NCBI GenBank assembly: GCA_003260075.1
Contig: QLIY01000781.1
Span: 8,509-72,508, forward strand
Direction: 5' to 3'
Source: Phallusia mammillata
Taxonomy: Eukaryota; Chordata; Ascidiacea; Phlebobranchia; Ascidiidae
DNA length: 64,000 nucleotides
The notes under the pieces are model-generated. The model ran no database searches, was not told the DNA's origin, and saw nothing but the letters and a program-made list of their open reading frames with translations. Of this stretch, positions 1 to 10,708 are shown piece by piece; position 1 is the stretch's first letter; each line of letters starts with the position of its first letter. Made by a program: the position numbers and the translations under genes.

Positions 1-478
1 CAGTGGTTCCCAACCTGCGGTTCGCGGACCCCCAAGGGGTCCGTGAGCTGCTTTCAGGGGGTCCGTGGAGGCAAACATTTGTAGCATTAACAGCAGTACA
101 ATATTTTTAAGTTCCCAAAGCGTTTTTCCATTCCTGCGTATGAGTGCAAACCATTTATCAAACCTCTGGATCAGAAAAACTTGTGATTGTTACCTCCATT
201 GTGACATCACAACACACATTAACAACATAACTTATTGTGCTTTGTTTCAAGTATTGTACACCAGAAAGGCTCTTGTTGCATTTGACTGCTACAGTACAGT
301 ACTTTATTGAGATTAAAGGAATGTGAACGTTGAACAAAATTCTGCCCCCAAAACGAAAGTATAGTAACGTATAATGCAGGAAACGAAAAACATAACAAGA
401 CTAAATTACGTTGGGGGTCCGCGGTCCTATAAAATTTCTAAAAGGGGTCCGTGACTACAAAAAGGTTGGGAACCACTG
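1..478. mobile_element. hAT-like miniature transposon (non-autonomous)
   Basis: The block begins CAGTGGTTCCCAACCT and ends with the reverse complement of the same 16 bases, followed by looser inverted similarity (GGGGTCCGTG-type motifs at both ends). CAG...CTG termini of the CAGTGGTTCCCAACC kind are typical of hAT-superfamily elements. No transposase is encoded. The left flank lies outside the window, so the target duplication cannot be checked. Confidence 0.75.
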
Positions 479-983
479 CCCTAAACAAACGAAACATTAA
501 CGTTTTATGATTGAACACTGAATCTAAACGTCAAAATTTTAGTAATCGTTTGGCAATCTAATAAAACTCTTTAATTACTTTTGCTACTAAAATTCAGTCA
601 CCTTTGTTGCTAAATTCTGAAGCTAATATTGTGCTGTTAAAATATTTACATTTGTAGAGAACTACATAGTTTTAACTAATACTAAAACATTCCGATTAAG
701 AGGTACATTTTAACACCTAATTATAACTGAACGTTTGGCATTGAAACATTTCTGTCATACCCCCTTTACCGTTATGCCGTTGGCACTACTCACCCTATGG
801 TCATTAATAGAAAATTCCAACAAAATGATAGGAAATGCGCTCAAAAGACATTCAAAAAATATATTAGTGCGATTTTTTAATTAGGCTGCGTTAAAAACTA
901 TTTAAAGTCGAACGGTTTAACGCGCAAAGAAACATAAATGGATACAATTTCAATTTCAACTGATACTTTATTTTTTAATTTAC
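479..983 (-). other. Intron 1 of the left BIR-type gene (partial)
   Basis: Noncoding sequence homologous to 16,560-17,234, where it is intron 1 of the paralogous minus-strand BIR gene. The second exon expected further left is not in this window; the hAT-like element ends exactly where the homology begins. I see no coding potential here. Confidence 0.6.
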
Positions 984-1006
984 CTGTTAATTCCTTGACC
1001 AGACAT
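984..1006 (-). CDS. First coding exon of a BIR-type gene running off the left edge
   Basis: Seen: on the minus strand a leader GTAGCAGCG is followed by ATG and a 23-nt reading frame coding MSGQGIN plus two bases, then a good donor (AG|GTAAAT). Length, phase and leader equal the first exon of the complete gene at 2,540 and of its paralog at 17,235-17,257. Inferred: this is the divergent partner of the 2,540 gene, and its BIR exon lies left of the window. Only seven codons are visible, so function rests on the paralog. Confidence 0.55.
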
Positions 1007-2539
1007 CGCTGCTACCTGGTGGTATATACGACGTTGGGGATTTAAAAGAGCACCAACATGGTGTTGACGCTACTTGTACATTTGTAAAGACTTTTTCCTT
1101 GTGTTCAGGAACCGTGTCGCCTAAATATAGGTATACAAGTTTTTGTGTTCCCGACAAAGAATATTAATTATTAACAGTTACTTTTGTGCACAAGAAAATG
1201 AGGGCACAAGATATTTGACGAATTTCACGCAGTCAATTATTGTAGTCCAATTGGGATGGAGTATAACTTACTATAAATTGTGAATTTCAATTAAGAATGA
1301 CCACAACTCGCACTGTTTGGCCGGTATTTTTAAGGAAAAAATTCAAAAAGGCGCACATTTGGCTATTTTTTATTGTCTTTGGAGGACAACTTGCTTTTCG
1401 TTAAAAAGGAGGACATGTCCTCCAAAAAGAGGACGTATATGGTAGGCCTATGTTATGCTTGTTCAGCTTGATTGCTAACTGACTCACAGAGCATACGGTT
1501 GTGGGGTAAATAATAGATTCGTTTACGTCACAACCAGTATGCAATATTCGTGCATTTCTATCGATTTTAAGGAAACCAAAAAGCAATCTTCTTTTTAAAA
1601 AATTCAAATTTAACGCATAAGGAATTGGGTCATTCAAGCCGCTATGTACACAAAATAAACTTGTATTTATAGTGACCTATTGAACGTAACGGACTCTTAA
1701 AAACGTCTTATGCATCACAGCAGCTAACAGTCTTGCTCCAATCAACACGTAAGGTTGATTTAGAACACTGAAATTGTCATTTTGTTATATCTACTTGACC
1801 ACAAGCGGCGGTGTATACACAAATTTTACAGCAAGTCAATACTTGTAAACAATTCCTGCAAAAGTTCCTAATCATTACGTTTAGCCAGGTTGCCAAGTAG
1901 TAACCCTTTTTTAACTACACTTACTGACAGTGGTGTCCCCAAGCAGGCACCCCTGTAAAATTATACAGGTTTCTCAGCAAGCAGATACAAGCTAATATCT
2001 GAGTATAAAACATTACAACGTTTCCACAAGTATCGGCTATCTTCTTGCTGAGAATATTTATAAACAAACGTATAGGGCGTGTCAAAAATGACAAATAATG
2101 TACTATTGCACGGTGCACAGCCAAACGTTATTGGAGTTTGATAAGGCCAAATAAAAAACGTAGAAATAAAGTTTAACAAAACTGGTCCTCAAACCAATTA
2201 AAAAAACGCCAAATGGTTCGAACAGGGTAGTTTGTTCGAACTGGAACAAAACCCCGTTTTAACTCCTTGCAACTTGAAAGAGATATTTTAATGGTCAATG
2301 TTGCAAATGCGTTAGCGCCTCGCTACAGAAAGAGTGCTTCTATCAATTAGCCTATTATTTCATTTAATTTTCCAAATGTAATTTGTAATACGTTATTTTT
2401 GAAACACCTTGTGGGTTTGGGTGACACGGTTCTTGAACACAAGAGAAAAACTCAACGCCAATGCACAAAAGAGTGTCAACCCACGTCAGCCTTGCTCTTT
2501 TTGAGTTTAAAGCATCGTGTATACCGCCAGGTAGCAGCG
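1007..2539. promoter_or_regulatory. Shared upstream region of a divergent BIR gene pair
   Basis: This 1.5-kb interval separates two genes that point away from each other. Its two ends are imperfect inverted copies: 1,001-1,130 matches the reverse complement of about 2,410-2,550, including the CATCGCTGCTACCTGG block beside the start codon and the CTTGTGTTCA-GAACCGTGTC block. Each gene therefore carries the same proximal leader and promoter-like sequence. The same arrangement recurs at 17,258-18,797. Core elements such as a TATA box could not be assigned with confidence. Confidence 0.5.
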
Positions 2540-4189
2540 ATGTCTTGTCAGGAAAATAAGAGGTAAATGATTAATGTATTACTTTGCATTGGTTGTTTTT
2601 ACGTAAGCGAACTGCTATGTTCTCGTTTATGTAAATTACAAGTACACAATTACTGTAAAAGGTGTATTGTAAAGTTCTTTTAGATGCTGTACATTGCATA
2701 ATGTTTGGGAATAATAGTTTCAGCATGTTCTATAAAACAGTTGTAATCACAAATCACTGTCAAAAGCTCAGTTTGAAGAACTAATGTTTGTGGGTCCAAA
2801 ACAATGCACCAAAAATAACTTTGCAAATGTGTTAAATGTGATTTTTCCAAATTTAATACTTTTTATTATTGCATTGTTTCAGAGGGATTCGAAATCCGAA
2901 AAGCGAAATAACAAGGTTGAGTACTTTTCTCACACTGCCTTGCAACATAAGAGTGGACGCCATTGAATTAGCTGCTGCTGGTTGGTATCTGTACACAAGA
3001 TCTGGAATTAACTTGCGCTGTTTTAGGTGGGATTTACAATTTGTTTAACATTGCAAAGTTAACAATAGGTTTTTTAACATTACAATATTTTTTTAACGTT
3101 GTTGTTGTTAAACATGTTTATAAAAGCCTACTGTACAGAAAAGCAATTCCAACGGCATGTTTGAGACTAGACAGCCATGTCAGCTGCTGAAATTATGTTG
3201 GAAAGGCTGGCGTGTTTTATATTGTATGCACCATAATTTAAAAATGGGCGTATTGTAAATGTAGTGTACAACGTAGTAACTTTGTGTTTGCTATATTCTT
3301 TTAGTTGCAACGTAACTACAGACTTGACACGGGATCGCCTACTTCACAGCAATTCGTGCCGATTCTTTAATGGACAAGAAAGTGGAAACATTCCTATAAA
3401 AGGTTAATTTACAATACAATACAAAATTTCAGTACATCAAAACAATAGGTTAGGTGCGCGTCTCGGTAACATTATAATCCAACATATACCTTGTACTGTT
3501 TACAAGTAAGGTATAAAGACAAGCAAACGCCCACGCACAAACGCCAGAAGCGGCAGTATGCGGAGTGTGATGGAAAAGTTTTGTGCCGTTATGTCTGGCA
3601 GGATGGCGTAATCAGATGGCCTGTGGCGCAATATCTCGTGACTCTGACAACTCAGCTGTGACGACTGCTTTTCGCTGGCGTACATAATGACTTGCAGTTG
3701 CAATGTGCGCACTTAAACCTAAAATACAATTTTTATAGTTCCTTGTCAGATACAGATAGCAAACAGTTTGATTTGTAAAAGATTTTTAAACGTTTGACGA
3801 TATATTCCAACTAACCGGTGTGTTTCAAAAGTAAACTACAAAAAAATAGTGTTTCATTCAATCTAGTGCATTTTGGTGACATGCAGAATGTTTTAAAATA
3901 AAACTTGTTTTTAGTTAGGCGTGATGTTTCTAATTTTATTGTGCATAGCAATGGTCTTCGGCAATTGATAAAAAGCAACTTGTTCTTAAACACACAAACT
4001 TTGAAACAAAGAACGCCTTTAGGCCGCTTTTGTTGCTTAGTCGTATGACACTTAATGACATTCTCTCACATGATTGTTACGTCGTATTTGGTGACAATAG
4101 CGGTTGTGTGTTATCGAACTGTTTCTTTGTTTGCAGAATGTCTCTCGAGAATACCACCATCGGGAGACGTATCTGACGAGGAAATGTGA
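2540..4189 (+). CDS. Small single-BIR protein with a PSGD tail, 105 aa, four exons
   Basis: Coding exons 2540-2562, 2883-3026, 3305-3402 and 4137-4189; every junction is GT-AG and the phases (2, 2, 1) join without a stop. The 105-residue product has the marks of a baculoviral IAP repeat: RLSTF at 19-23, ELAAAGWYLYT at 36-46, LRCFSC at 52-57 with zinc ligands C54 and C57, then H70 and C74, followed by a G-x-x-S-GNIPI segment typical of BIR ends. Ligand spacing is C-x2-C-x12-H-x3-C, shorter than the usual C-x2-C-x16-H-x6-C, and the tryptophan and acidic patch after the second cysteine are missing. The tail reads CLSRIPPSGDVSDEEM. No RING, CARD or coiled coil. BIR proteins bind caspases or chromosomal-passenger partners; whether this compact form does is unknown. 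The start was chosen because the leader and 23-nt exon recur in every family member. Confidence 0.8.
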
Positions 4190-5129
4190 TGATTCACAGC
4201 CTTTTGTTTCCAATCAAGTTAAGTACAAATTGCTCTCAAAAAAGTTAACTGCACAGACTGCGTGAGATGAACTTCTACAGTTTTGGATGTACTTCCTCTA
4301 CATGCAAACCCGTAGAATTTCGTTTTGAACGCATGTTTTGTACAGTTGTCTTTTTTGACGAGCAACCTGTGCTTAACTTGATTGGAACCATGTAAAGTTT
4401 CGAAGTTGTCGAAACGGGGTCCATTTAACCTGTGTTAGGTTGATATTCTGTTAGGTTTTGTAAACCATTGTCACTTGTTACTACCTATGGTAGAGTTATA
4501 CTGTATGTTCGTCTTATTGTGTCAAAGTGCCATGTTACCGTATAAACAATCCATGTTGAAAAAAACTGATTAATTTTCTGTATAAACTACTTGTTCCCTG
4601 ATGCACAAAAATGCTTGTTGGAAGTGTTAAGTTGATGAACTGGTTGGTAAAATCACTTGCTTTGTTTAGTTTAAAGTTTTTGAGCCAATTAATAATTGCA
4701 CTGCTTACAACAACAAAAAACGACTAAAGATCTCCAATAAAAGTCTTTGTTTTGTATGCTTTATGAAATTGTGTGACGTCAGACACACTAGCCAAAACCT
4801 GATTTTCGGATTTCTCCAAAACGTAAGGGTTTGTCGGGCGCCCTGTACTTGATTCTAATTACTTACGATTTCCCTTCGAGGTGCAGGCTTTTGTTGAAAT
4901 TGAACAATGTTACAAGAGGAAAGCGCTTTGATGGACAGAGTGAGTCACAACGTAACATGATTTTATTATGATTTTAAAAATATCAATGTTTTATGTTGTT
5001 TTGCTTATTTACCTCACAAGAGACTTTACGTTGATGTCACAAACTGCTCAATACTTTATTGAACGTTTTGTTAAACACAAGCAGTATTTTTTCAAACAAA
5101 CTATTACACGATAAACAATTATTAGTTAA
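4190..5129. other. 3' region of the BIR gene and spacer
   Basis: Homologous to 21,514-22,370 downstream of the second BIR gene. A conserved AATAAA at 4,736-4,741 (paralog 22,036-22,041) is the likely polyadenylation signal. I see no coding sequence. Confidence 0.5.
4736..4741 (+). promoter_or_regulatory. Probable polyadenylation signal AATAAA
   Basis: AATAAA lies about 550 bases after the stop of the BIR gene, inside a block (CAATAAAAGTCTT) conserved at the same place downstream of the paralog at 22,036. Confidence 0.4.
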
Positions 5130-5530
5130 TGGGATCCGCCATGAAAAGGTTGTACAAACCAGCGATCACGGCATACTAATAGTCAATATATGTGAGTGCG
5201 CCATTGTCGCTGGTCTGCATGAATCGTTCGGGCAGATCTTTAAAATCTTGTTCGTCATCAAACTGACGAACTCATGTTGCGTAGCTGGCATAGGTAGGCA
5301 ACGGTGCTTCTGTATGACTTGCCTTTCGAGGTGCTTACACGTACACCACCGAGTCTGTGTAGCTCAGTTGGCAGAGCGCAAGTTCCGAAATAGCTTCTGT
5401 TGTAGGTTCAAATCCAACCACAGGCTAGATTTCTTAGGTCTTTTTCCCGTTACATAGCAATGCTTGGGAGACCGGCTTTAATCGGTATGGCGGCTTCAAT
5501 TGGCCTGGCGTTCTATGATTTTTCAAACAA
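5130..5530 (+). mobile_element. Composite tRNA-derived SINE-like element
   Basis: Left part: a GATC-GCC-TGAA...CCAGCGATCACGGCA block. Middle: a tRNA-like unit (5,353-5,425) with A-box and B-box promoter sequences. Right part: CTTGGGAGACCG...GGCCTGGC...CTATGATTT. All three parts recur in the same order at 32,690-32,940, and the left part recurs at 24,780-24,850 and, inverted, near 38,650-38,730. A composite, tRNA-headed short element is inferred; the copies are diverged. Confidence 0.6.
5353..5425 (+). pseudogene. tRNA-Phe(GAA)-like unit inside the SINE
   Basis: A 73-nt cloverleaf can be drawn: 7-bp acceptor stem (GTCTGTG with CACAGGC, one G-U), 4-bp D stem, anticodon stem AAGTT/AGCTT with loop CCGAAAT giving anticodon GAA, and T arm GTAGG-TTCAAAT-CCAAC with one mismatch. 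C instead of U at position 33, an extra base before the anticodon stem and the position inside a repeat family argue for a SINE head rather than a working tRNA gene. Confidence 0.5.
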
Positions 5531-5683
5531 AATGAAACAAATTTTGGATTAAATGGAGCTTAAATACTAGAAACGTTTCTTATTGGGTAAATATTTGTAG
5601 ATTCGAATCGCGTTTCAAACAGCTTCCGCAACCGAATAAAACTAGGTTGAAACAAAAGATGTCCATCCAGTCTTCTAGTGTTT

Positions 5684-5689
5684 TTTATT
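5684..5689 (-). promoter_or_regulatory. Probable polyadenylation signal of the 161-aa gene
   Basis: AATAAA on the minus strand about 245 bases after the stop. The block TTTATTACTGTCA (plus strand) is kept at the same position downstream of all three paralogs (9,094-9,099 and 22,458-22,463). Confidence 0.4.
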
Positions 5690-5931
5690 ACTGTCAGTAA
5701 ACCAAAAAATAAAATGCGAAAAGTAATGTGTGTTTAATAGTACATACAAAAAGATAGCATGGACATATGTAACAATGGACGCAAAACCTTAATTTATAAT
5801 AATTTTATACACAAAACCTTAGCACAAACGAACAAAAAAATAACCGAATATCGGTCAACTATTTTAGATTCACATACTGCGAATCAGGCATAGGTTTGTT
5901 TTTTTCCAAATATAGATTATTTATATTATCA

Positions 5932-7319
5932 TTAATTTGTTAATCTGTCTCCTGTAGGAGCAATGCCTGTTTGTGGAATAACTATTTCAGTTTGAGTCAA
6001 TATCGCAATATCTCCAGAAGGAGCAATGCATCTTAGTTGGTTTGGGACCATATTTTGGTCATCTGAATGATCTCCCGAAGGTGTAGTGCTTGGTTGCACC
6101 AGTCGAACCATGGCTACGGGAGCATACACGTAAGGTATATTACATAATTCCAAAACAACTAACTGGTCTGGAACATCATTTGACGACTCAACACTAATAA
6201 GCGAGCTCGAGGCCCATCTGTGCTGTCTCGACACCGGGTGCCTGGAAAAATAATTAGTCTTTATAAATGCGAAACAATAGACTAAAAGTCACCATAAAAA
6301 GGCCTTTGAAGGCATTTTTGCTTTCTAAGTCTTCTTCACTGACGATAATTTGATGGTTACTGGTGCCTAAACGAACACATCTTTTTAGCAGCCATTATCT
6401 TCCTAATTTGTTTGCGTTTTTTTTAATCTTGGCTGTTCCAGGAATCGAAATGTATTTTTGTATTGTTTTGAGGCACGGTTGTGTTTGATCAACCCTATTG
6501 TTAAGCCTAATATTTTGCGCACTGTGTTTAGGATTAATGATTAACCTAAATGTTACAGCAAACGTAGGTTGTCAGTCTGATTTTGTGGCATCCAAAGGTA
6601 TATTGATTACGTGACAGCGTCACATGACCCAAAGGTGGAGCCACTAAATGGATGTTGGTGAACCTGTATTTAAACAAACGAACATATGACAACGACAAAC
6701 ATTTTGATGTCCTGCTGATATAATTTTGAAAACACATGGAAACTCACTGTACAAATATTTTGTTACCTTGACAAAACGACTGGACAAATTGCCAAAGATT
6801 TTGTTTAGTTTTACATTTAATGGGTGGCTAAGGTGCAAATAAAAGTTTCAATCTAAATTTAAAACAATACATTTGCATGCCAACGTATAAAACTAGAGAA
6901 AACATACCTGATACAGCAAATAACCCGACTAGTAGCAGCTAAATTACTATTATTGTTTCTTATGTTTGAATTTGGATTATTATTTTGAATATTCATCGTT
7001 TGGTTATTTTCGTTTCGGTGATTTTCAACCATTTGGTTGTTTTGAGAACCGGGGTCAAATCTGTGACAAAAATAAATAATTCATGTAACTTGTTATAAAA
7101 GTAAAAAAAAAGTTATTAATCAGAGTAAAACTCAATCAGAACGCAACCTATTTTAAATGTTTTAAACAACAAGCATGAAACAAAGATTTAGGTTATACAA
7201 GTTATATCATTCATATCAAATAAATTAGTAATAAAGAAGCATGAGCATTACAAACAAATTAAAGAAAAGAGTCATACGCCAGTGTTTTAAACTTACCGAA
7301 TTGCTTCCTGTTGAGGCAT
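5932..7319 (-). CDS. PSGD-repeat protein, 161 aa, three exons (BIR-derived family)
   Basis: Coding exons (5' to 3'): 7319-7297, 7060-6908, 6241-5932; phases 2 and 2, all GT-AG, no stop until TAA. The first exon (MPQQEAI plus two bases) has the length, phase and leader of the BIR genes. The second exon is Asn/Gln-rich (QNNQMVENHRNENNQ) and ends NLAATSRVICCI; its DNA aligns with the ELAAAGW...CF end of the BIR exon but lacks the zinc module. The third exon (residues 60-161) carries degenerate repeats: VQPSTTPSGD, RCIAPSGD and TGIAPTGD. No signal peptide or membrane segment. Two paralogs keep the frame in all exons, which supports a real gene. I do not recognise a function. Neighbours on both sides belong to the same family. 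Confidence 0.7.
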
Positions 7320-9317
7320 TGCCGCTACTGCGAGCTCTGTGGTAGCCGAACATAGCGTTTTATGCCGAACTTCCTTGTTTGTGTTTAATCTCGTGGGAGG
7401 CAACTCCTGTCCATATATTTGGTAGTGTGTACGTGATAACGTTAAGGGCAAGTTGGAACATGATACAAGTCACGTAGAAAACGTTATGTTTGCTGATTTT
7501 ATGGGCTGCGATGGTTTCGAAAAGCATGTTAAAGAAACTCACCGTTCGTCACACTCAGCTCCCGCAACATAACGCCTGATAACACGGTGTAGCTGAAGCA
7601 CGTTGTACCACCATCCACCAAATGTGCCCGACACTTGTCAGCTATTTTCGGCTTGGTGATTGTTTTAGTCCAATTGTGTCGCTGTGTGCTCTTTCACCAA
7701 CGAAATAAACTCAACTCCACTCAACTAATTTTCAGAGCCATTTTTGTATAGCTTCGCCACAAAATACATGTAAGCATGACAGCGGTACACATTTGGTTTA
7801 ATTTTGTTGGTTACAAAAACACTCATCACATGAAATTCGAAAATTTGGTGGTACATTTTTATTTAAAGTGCGCCCTGAACAAGATTACACACTTTTGTGA
7901 GCCACTGTTAGCTTGTAAATGTTGAACCCACAGACCTTAACATTCAACAAACACTTCAACTTAGCAAAAGTAGTTTAGATCAACACAGTCAGTATTTTTA
8001 ATGATAACGGATTTACATGACAACACAGCGAAAACTTGTACCCAGACACAACAGGTTTCGTTGCTAGGTAACTTTCAACTTTCATAAACAGTGCAAATAA
8101 AGTGAGATGGTGCAGTAATACCGTGTAAACAAATGGAGTCGGTAAATAGTAGTTGTCGGTCCCCAAAAGTCACGTAGGCTGGTGCCAGGCCTCGGGGATA
8201 AGCTTTAAGCATATCATCGTTGCATAAAAGGACATCTTGACTTTTGTGTGTCGAAAGGACATCTTATTAACTTACCAGGCACAGACTTGAAACAAACCAA
8301 AGGCTGCAAAAAATTGAAAAAAAAATCCGGCTTTGTGTGGGTTCTGGCTTCTAACCCCGTTTAAACCGGTTTCTACCGGAATCGGAAACACCACGCTTTG
8401 ACCTGATTTTTAAAATAAAAAGGGGGTTTTGGGGGGTTCATCGGAATATTTCAGGTTCAAACTGGTTTTGACCGGTTTCTACGTCGTATCGAACTTTCAA
8501 ACTGGTGTAAACTTTCTTCTTACTTATTTCTATTTCGGCAGGATGCAAGCGACCAGCAACGGTCGTTTCTGATTACAAAATTAGAGTCGAAACCCTTTTT
8601 TATTTTAACAACTTTAGTTCATTTAACATGCCAAACAACAACACTCTCATTGGAAGAATAATGGCAGTGTTAAGCCAACTATTGCCACCAAAAAGGGGTT
8701 TAGAAAAGAGGTAGAATTGGACACAACCAACACTAAACAGCTCAAAATTACCATGAATGACAAACAAAAAACTAAGTTTGCTGTACAATACAGACAAAAA
8801 GATAACATCAAAACGGACACAAAACATTTTTGCTCAAATAAAATACATTTTGCGTTAAACACGAAGTAGTAACCGAATTTCGGTTAGCAAGTTACGATTC
8901 GGATTTTTCGAAACAGTCTAGTTACTAGACTCTAGTATTTTATTTTCAGTCATGTAAAAAGGAGCAGTGTTAAATAGGGAAAAAATGCATTTTCTTATCA
9001 GGTAATCAGATAAATTTCGTGATTCGAATCACGATAAAAACAGTTTCCAAAACCGACTAAAACAACGTGGCAAAACAGATGTCCATCGAGGTATTTATTA
9101 CTGTCACTAAACCAACAAATAAAATGTGAAATAAATGTGCGTTTAACAACATATACAAAAATAGCCTAGACATATGTAACAATGGACACAAAAACCTCAT
9201 AATGATTTCATACTCAAAAACTTAAATAAAAATGCAAATATAACCGAATATCGGTCAACAAATTTCAATTCACATACTGCGAATCAGGGCTATGGGGTTT
9301 TCCAAAATATTGGTTAT
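7320..9317. other. Spacer between two PSGD genes
   Basis: Contains the upstream region of the 161-aa gene (7,320-7,560, shared with 10,709-10,900 and 24,052-24,240), a CCGG-rich repeat fragment at about 8,330-8,500 and the 3' flank of the next gene from about 9,010, with a conserved AATAAA (minus) at 9,094-9,099. No coding sequence seen. Confidence 0.45.
9094..9099 (-). promoter_or_regulatory. Probable polyadenylation signal of the 166-aa gene
   Basis: Minus-strand AATAAA about 220 bases past the stop, in the block conserved among the three PSGD paralogs. Confidence 0.4.
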
Positions 9318-10708
9318 TTACAATGTCCTTAGTGTGTCATCTGTTGTATCTCCTGTAGGAGCAATACCTGTTTGTGGAATAACTATTTCCGTTTCAGTCA
9401 ATATCGCAATATCCCCAGAAGGAGCAATGCATCTTTGTAGGTTTGGGACCATATCTTGGTCCTCTGAACCATCTCCCGAAGGAGTAGTGCCTGGTTGCAG
9501 CATTCGAACCATGGCTACGGGTACATTTACGAGAGGACGAATCAACAATTCCAAACTTGCTAACTGGTCTGGAATGTCATCTGACGGATGCATATTTGTC
9601 AGCGAGCCAGAGGCCCAACTGTACTGTCTCGACATCGGGTGTCTGGAAAAATAATTTATAGAGTTTATAAATGGGAAACAATGCTAAACTGCTAAAGCCT
9701 TTTTGTTTTCTTAGTCTGCTTCACTGAGGATAGTCTGATGGTAACTGGTGCCTAAAAGAACACACCTTTTTAGCAGACAATATCTTCTCAATTTGTTTGC
9801 AGTTTTATTAATCTCGACTGTTTTAGGCATAGCAAAAAGAGAGTAGTAAAGGAGATATATTTTTGTGTTGTTGTAAGACACGGTTATGTTTGATCAACCC
9901 TGTTGTCAAGCCTATTATTTTGTGCATTGTCATTAGGATTGATGATTAACCTAAATGTTACAGCAAACATAGGTTGTCGCAACCAAGGGTATACTGACCA
10001 CGTGACAACGTCACATGACTCAGATGGGGCCACAAAATGGATATTGATGGGCCGGTGTTTGAACAAACGTACATATGAAAAGACAAACACTTTGAGTTCC
10101 TGCTGATATATATCTAAAACACTCTGACTGTACAAAACTTTTTTTATCTTAACCACTGGACAAAATTGCCGAAGGTTTTGTTGAATTTTACATTTAAGTG
10201 GTGGCTAATGTGCAAGTAAAAGTTGCAATCTCAATTTACACAATACTTTTGCCTGTCAACGTATAAAACTAGAGCCAACATACCTGACACAGCAAATAAA
10301 TCGACTAGTAGCAGCTAAATTTCTTTCATTGTTTCTTATGTTTGAATTGGGATTAATAATTTGAATATTCATCATTTGGTTATCTTCGTTTCGGGGATTT
10401 TCAGCCATTTGGTTGTTTTGGGAACCAGAGGTAAATCTGTGACAAAATAAATAATTTATGTAATTTGTTATAGAAGTAACGATAAAACAAAAAGTTATTC
10501 ATCAGTGTAAAACTTGATCAGAATCCAACCTATTTTAAATGCTTAAAACAACAAATATGAAACAAAGGTTTAGGTTATACAAGTTATATCATCTAAATTG
10601 TAATTGAATGAAGTTAGTAATACACCAACAAAAACGTTACAAACCAAGCAAAAAAGAGTCATGCACTATAGTCTTTCAAACTTACCGAATTGCTTCCTGT
10701 TCGGGCAT
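9318..10708 (-). CDS. PSGD-repeat protein, 166 aa, three exons (BIR-derived family)
   Basis: Coding exons (5' to 3'): 10708-10686, 10436-10284, 9642-9318; phases 2 and 2, GT-AG, open to TAA. Exon 1 codes MPEQEAI. Exon 2 is Asn/Gln-rich and ends NLAATSRFICCV. Exon 3 starts RHPMSRQYSWASGSLTNM and holds LQPGTTPSGDGSEDQ, RCIAPSGDIAILTETEIVIP and TGIAPTGD. It is longer at the C-terminus than the 161-aa paralog because the stop lies further on. Several small in-frame differences against both paralogs with no frameshift suggest selection on the protein. Cytosolic or nuclear location is only inferred from the lack of signals. Function unknown. Confidence 0.7.

Noticed and set aside
5353-5425. Functional tRNA-Phe gene
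   Set aside because: Folds well but has C33, an extra base and SINE flanks.
5059-5457. Plus-strand ORF of 132 codons
   Set aside because: Runs through the SINE and its tRNA-like unit; not kept in the other copies.
9292-9654. Plus-strand ORF of 120 codons, and 25,847-26,224 plus
   Set aside because: Antisense shadows of the PSGD terminal exons, whose minus frame is supported by splice sites and three paralogs.
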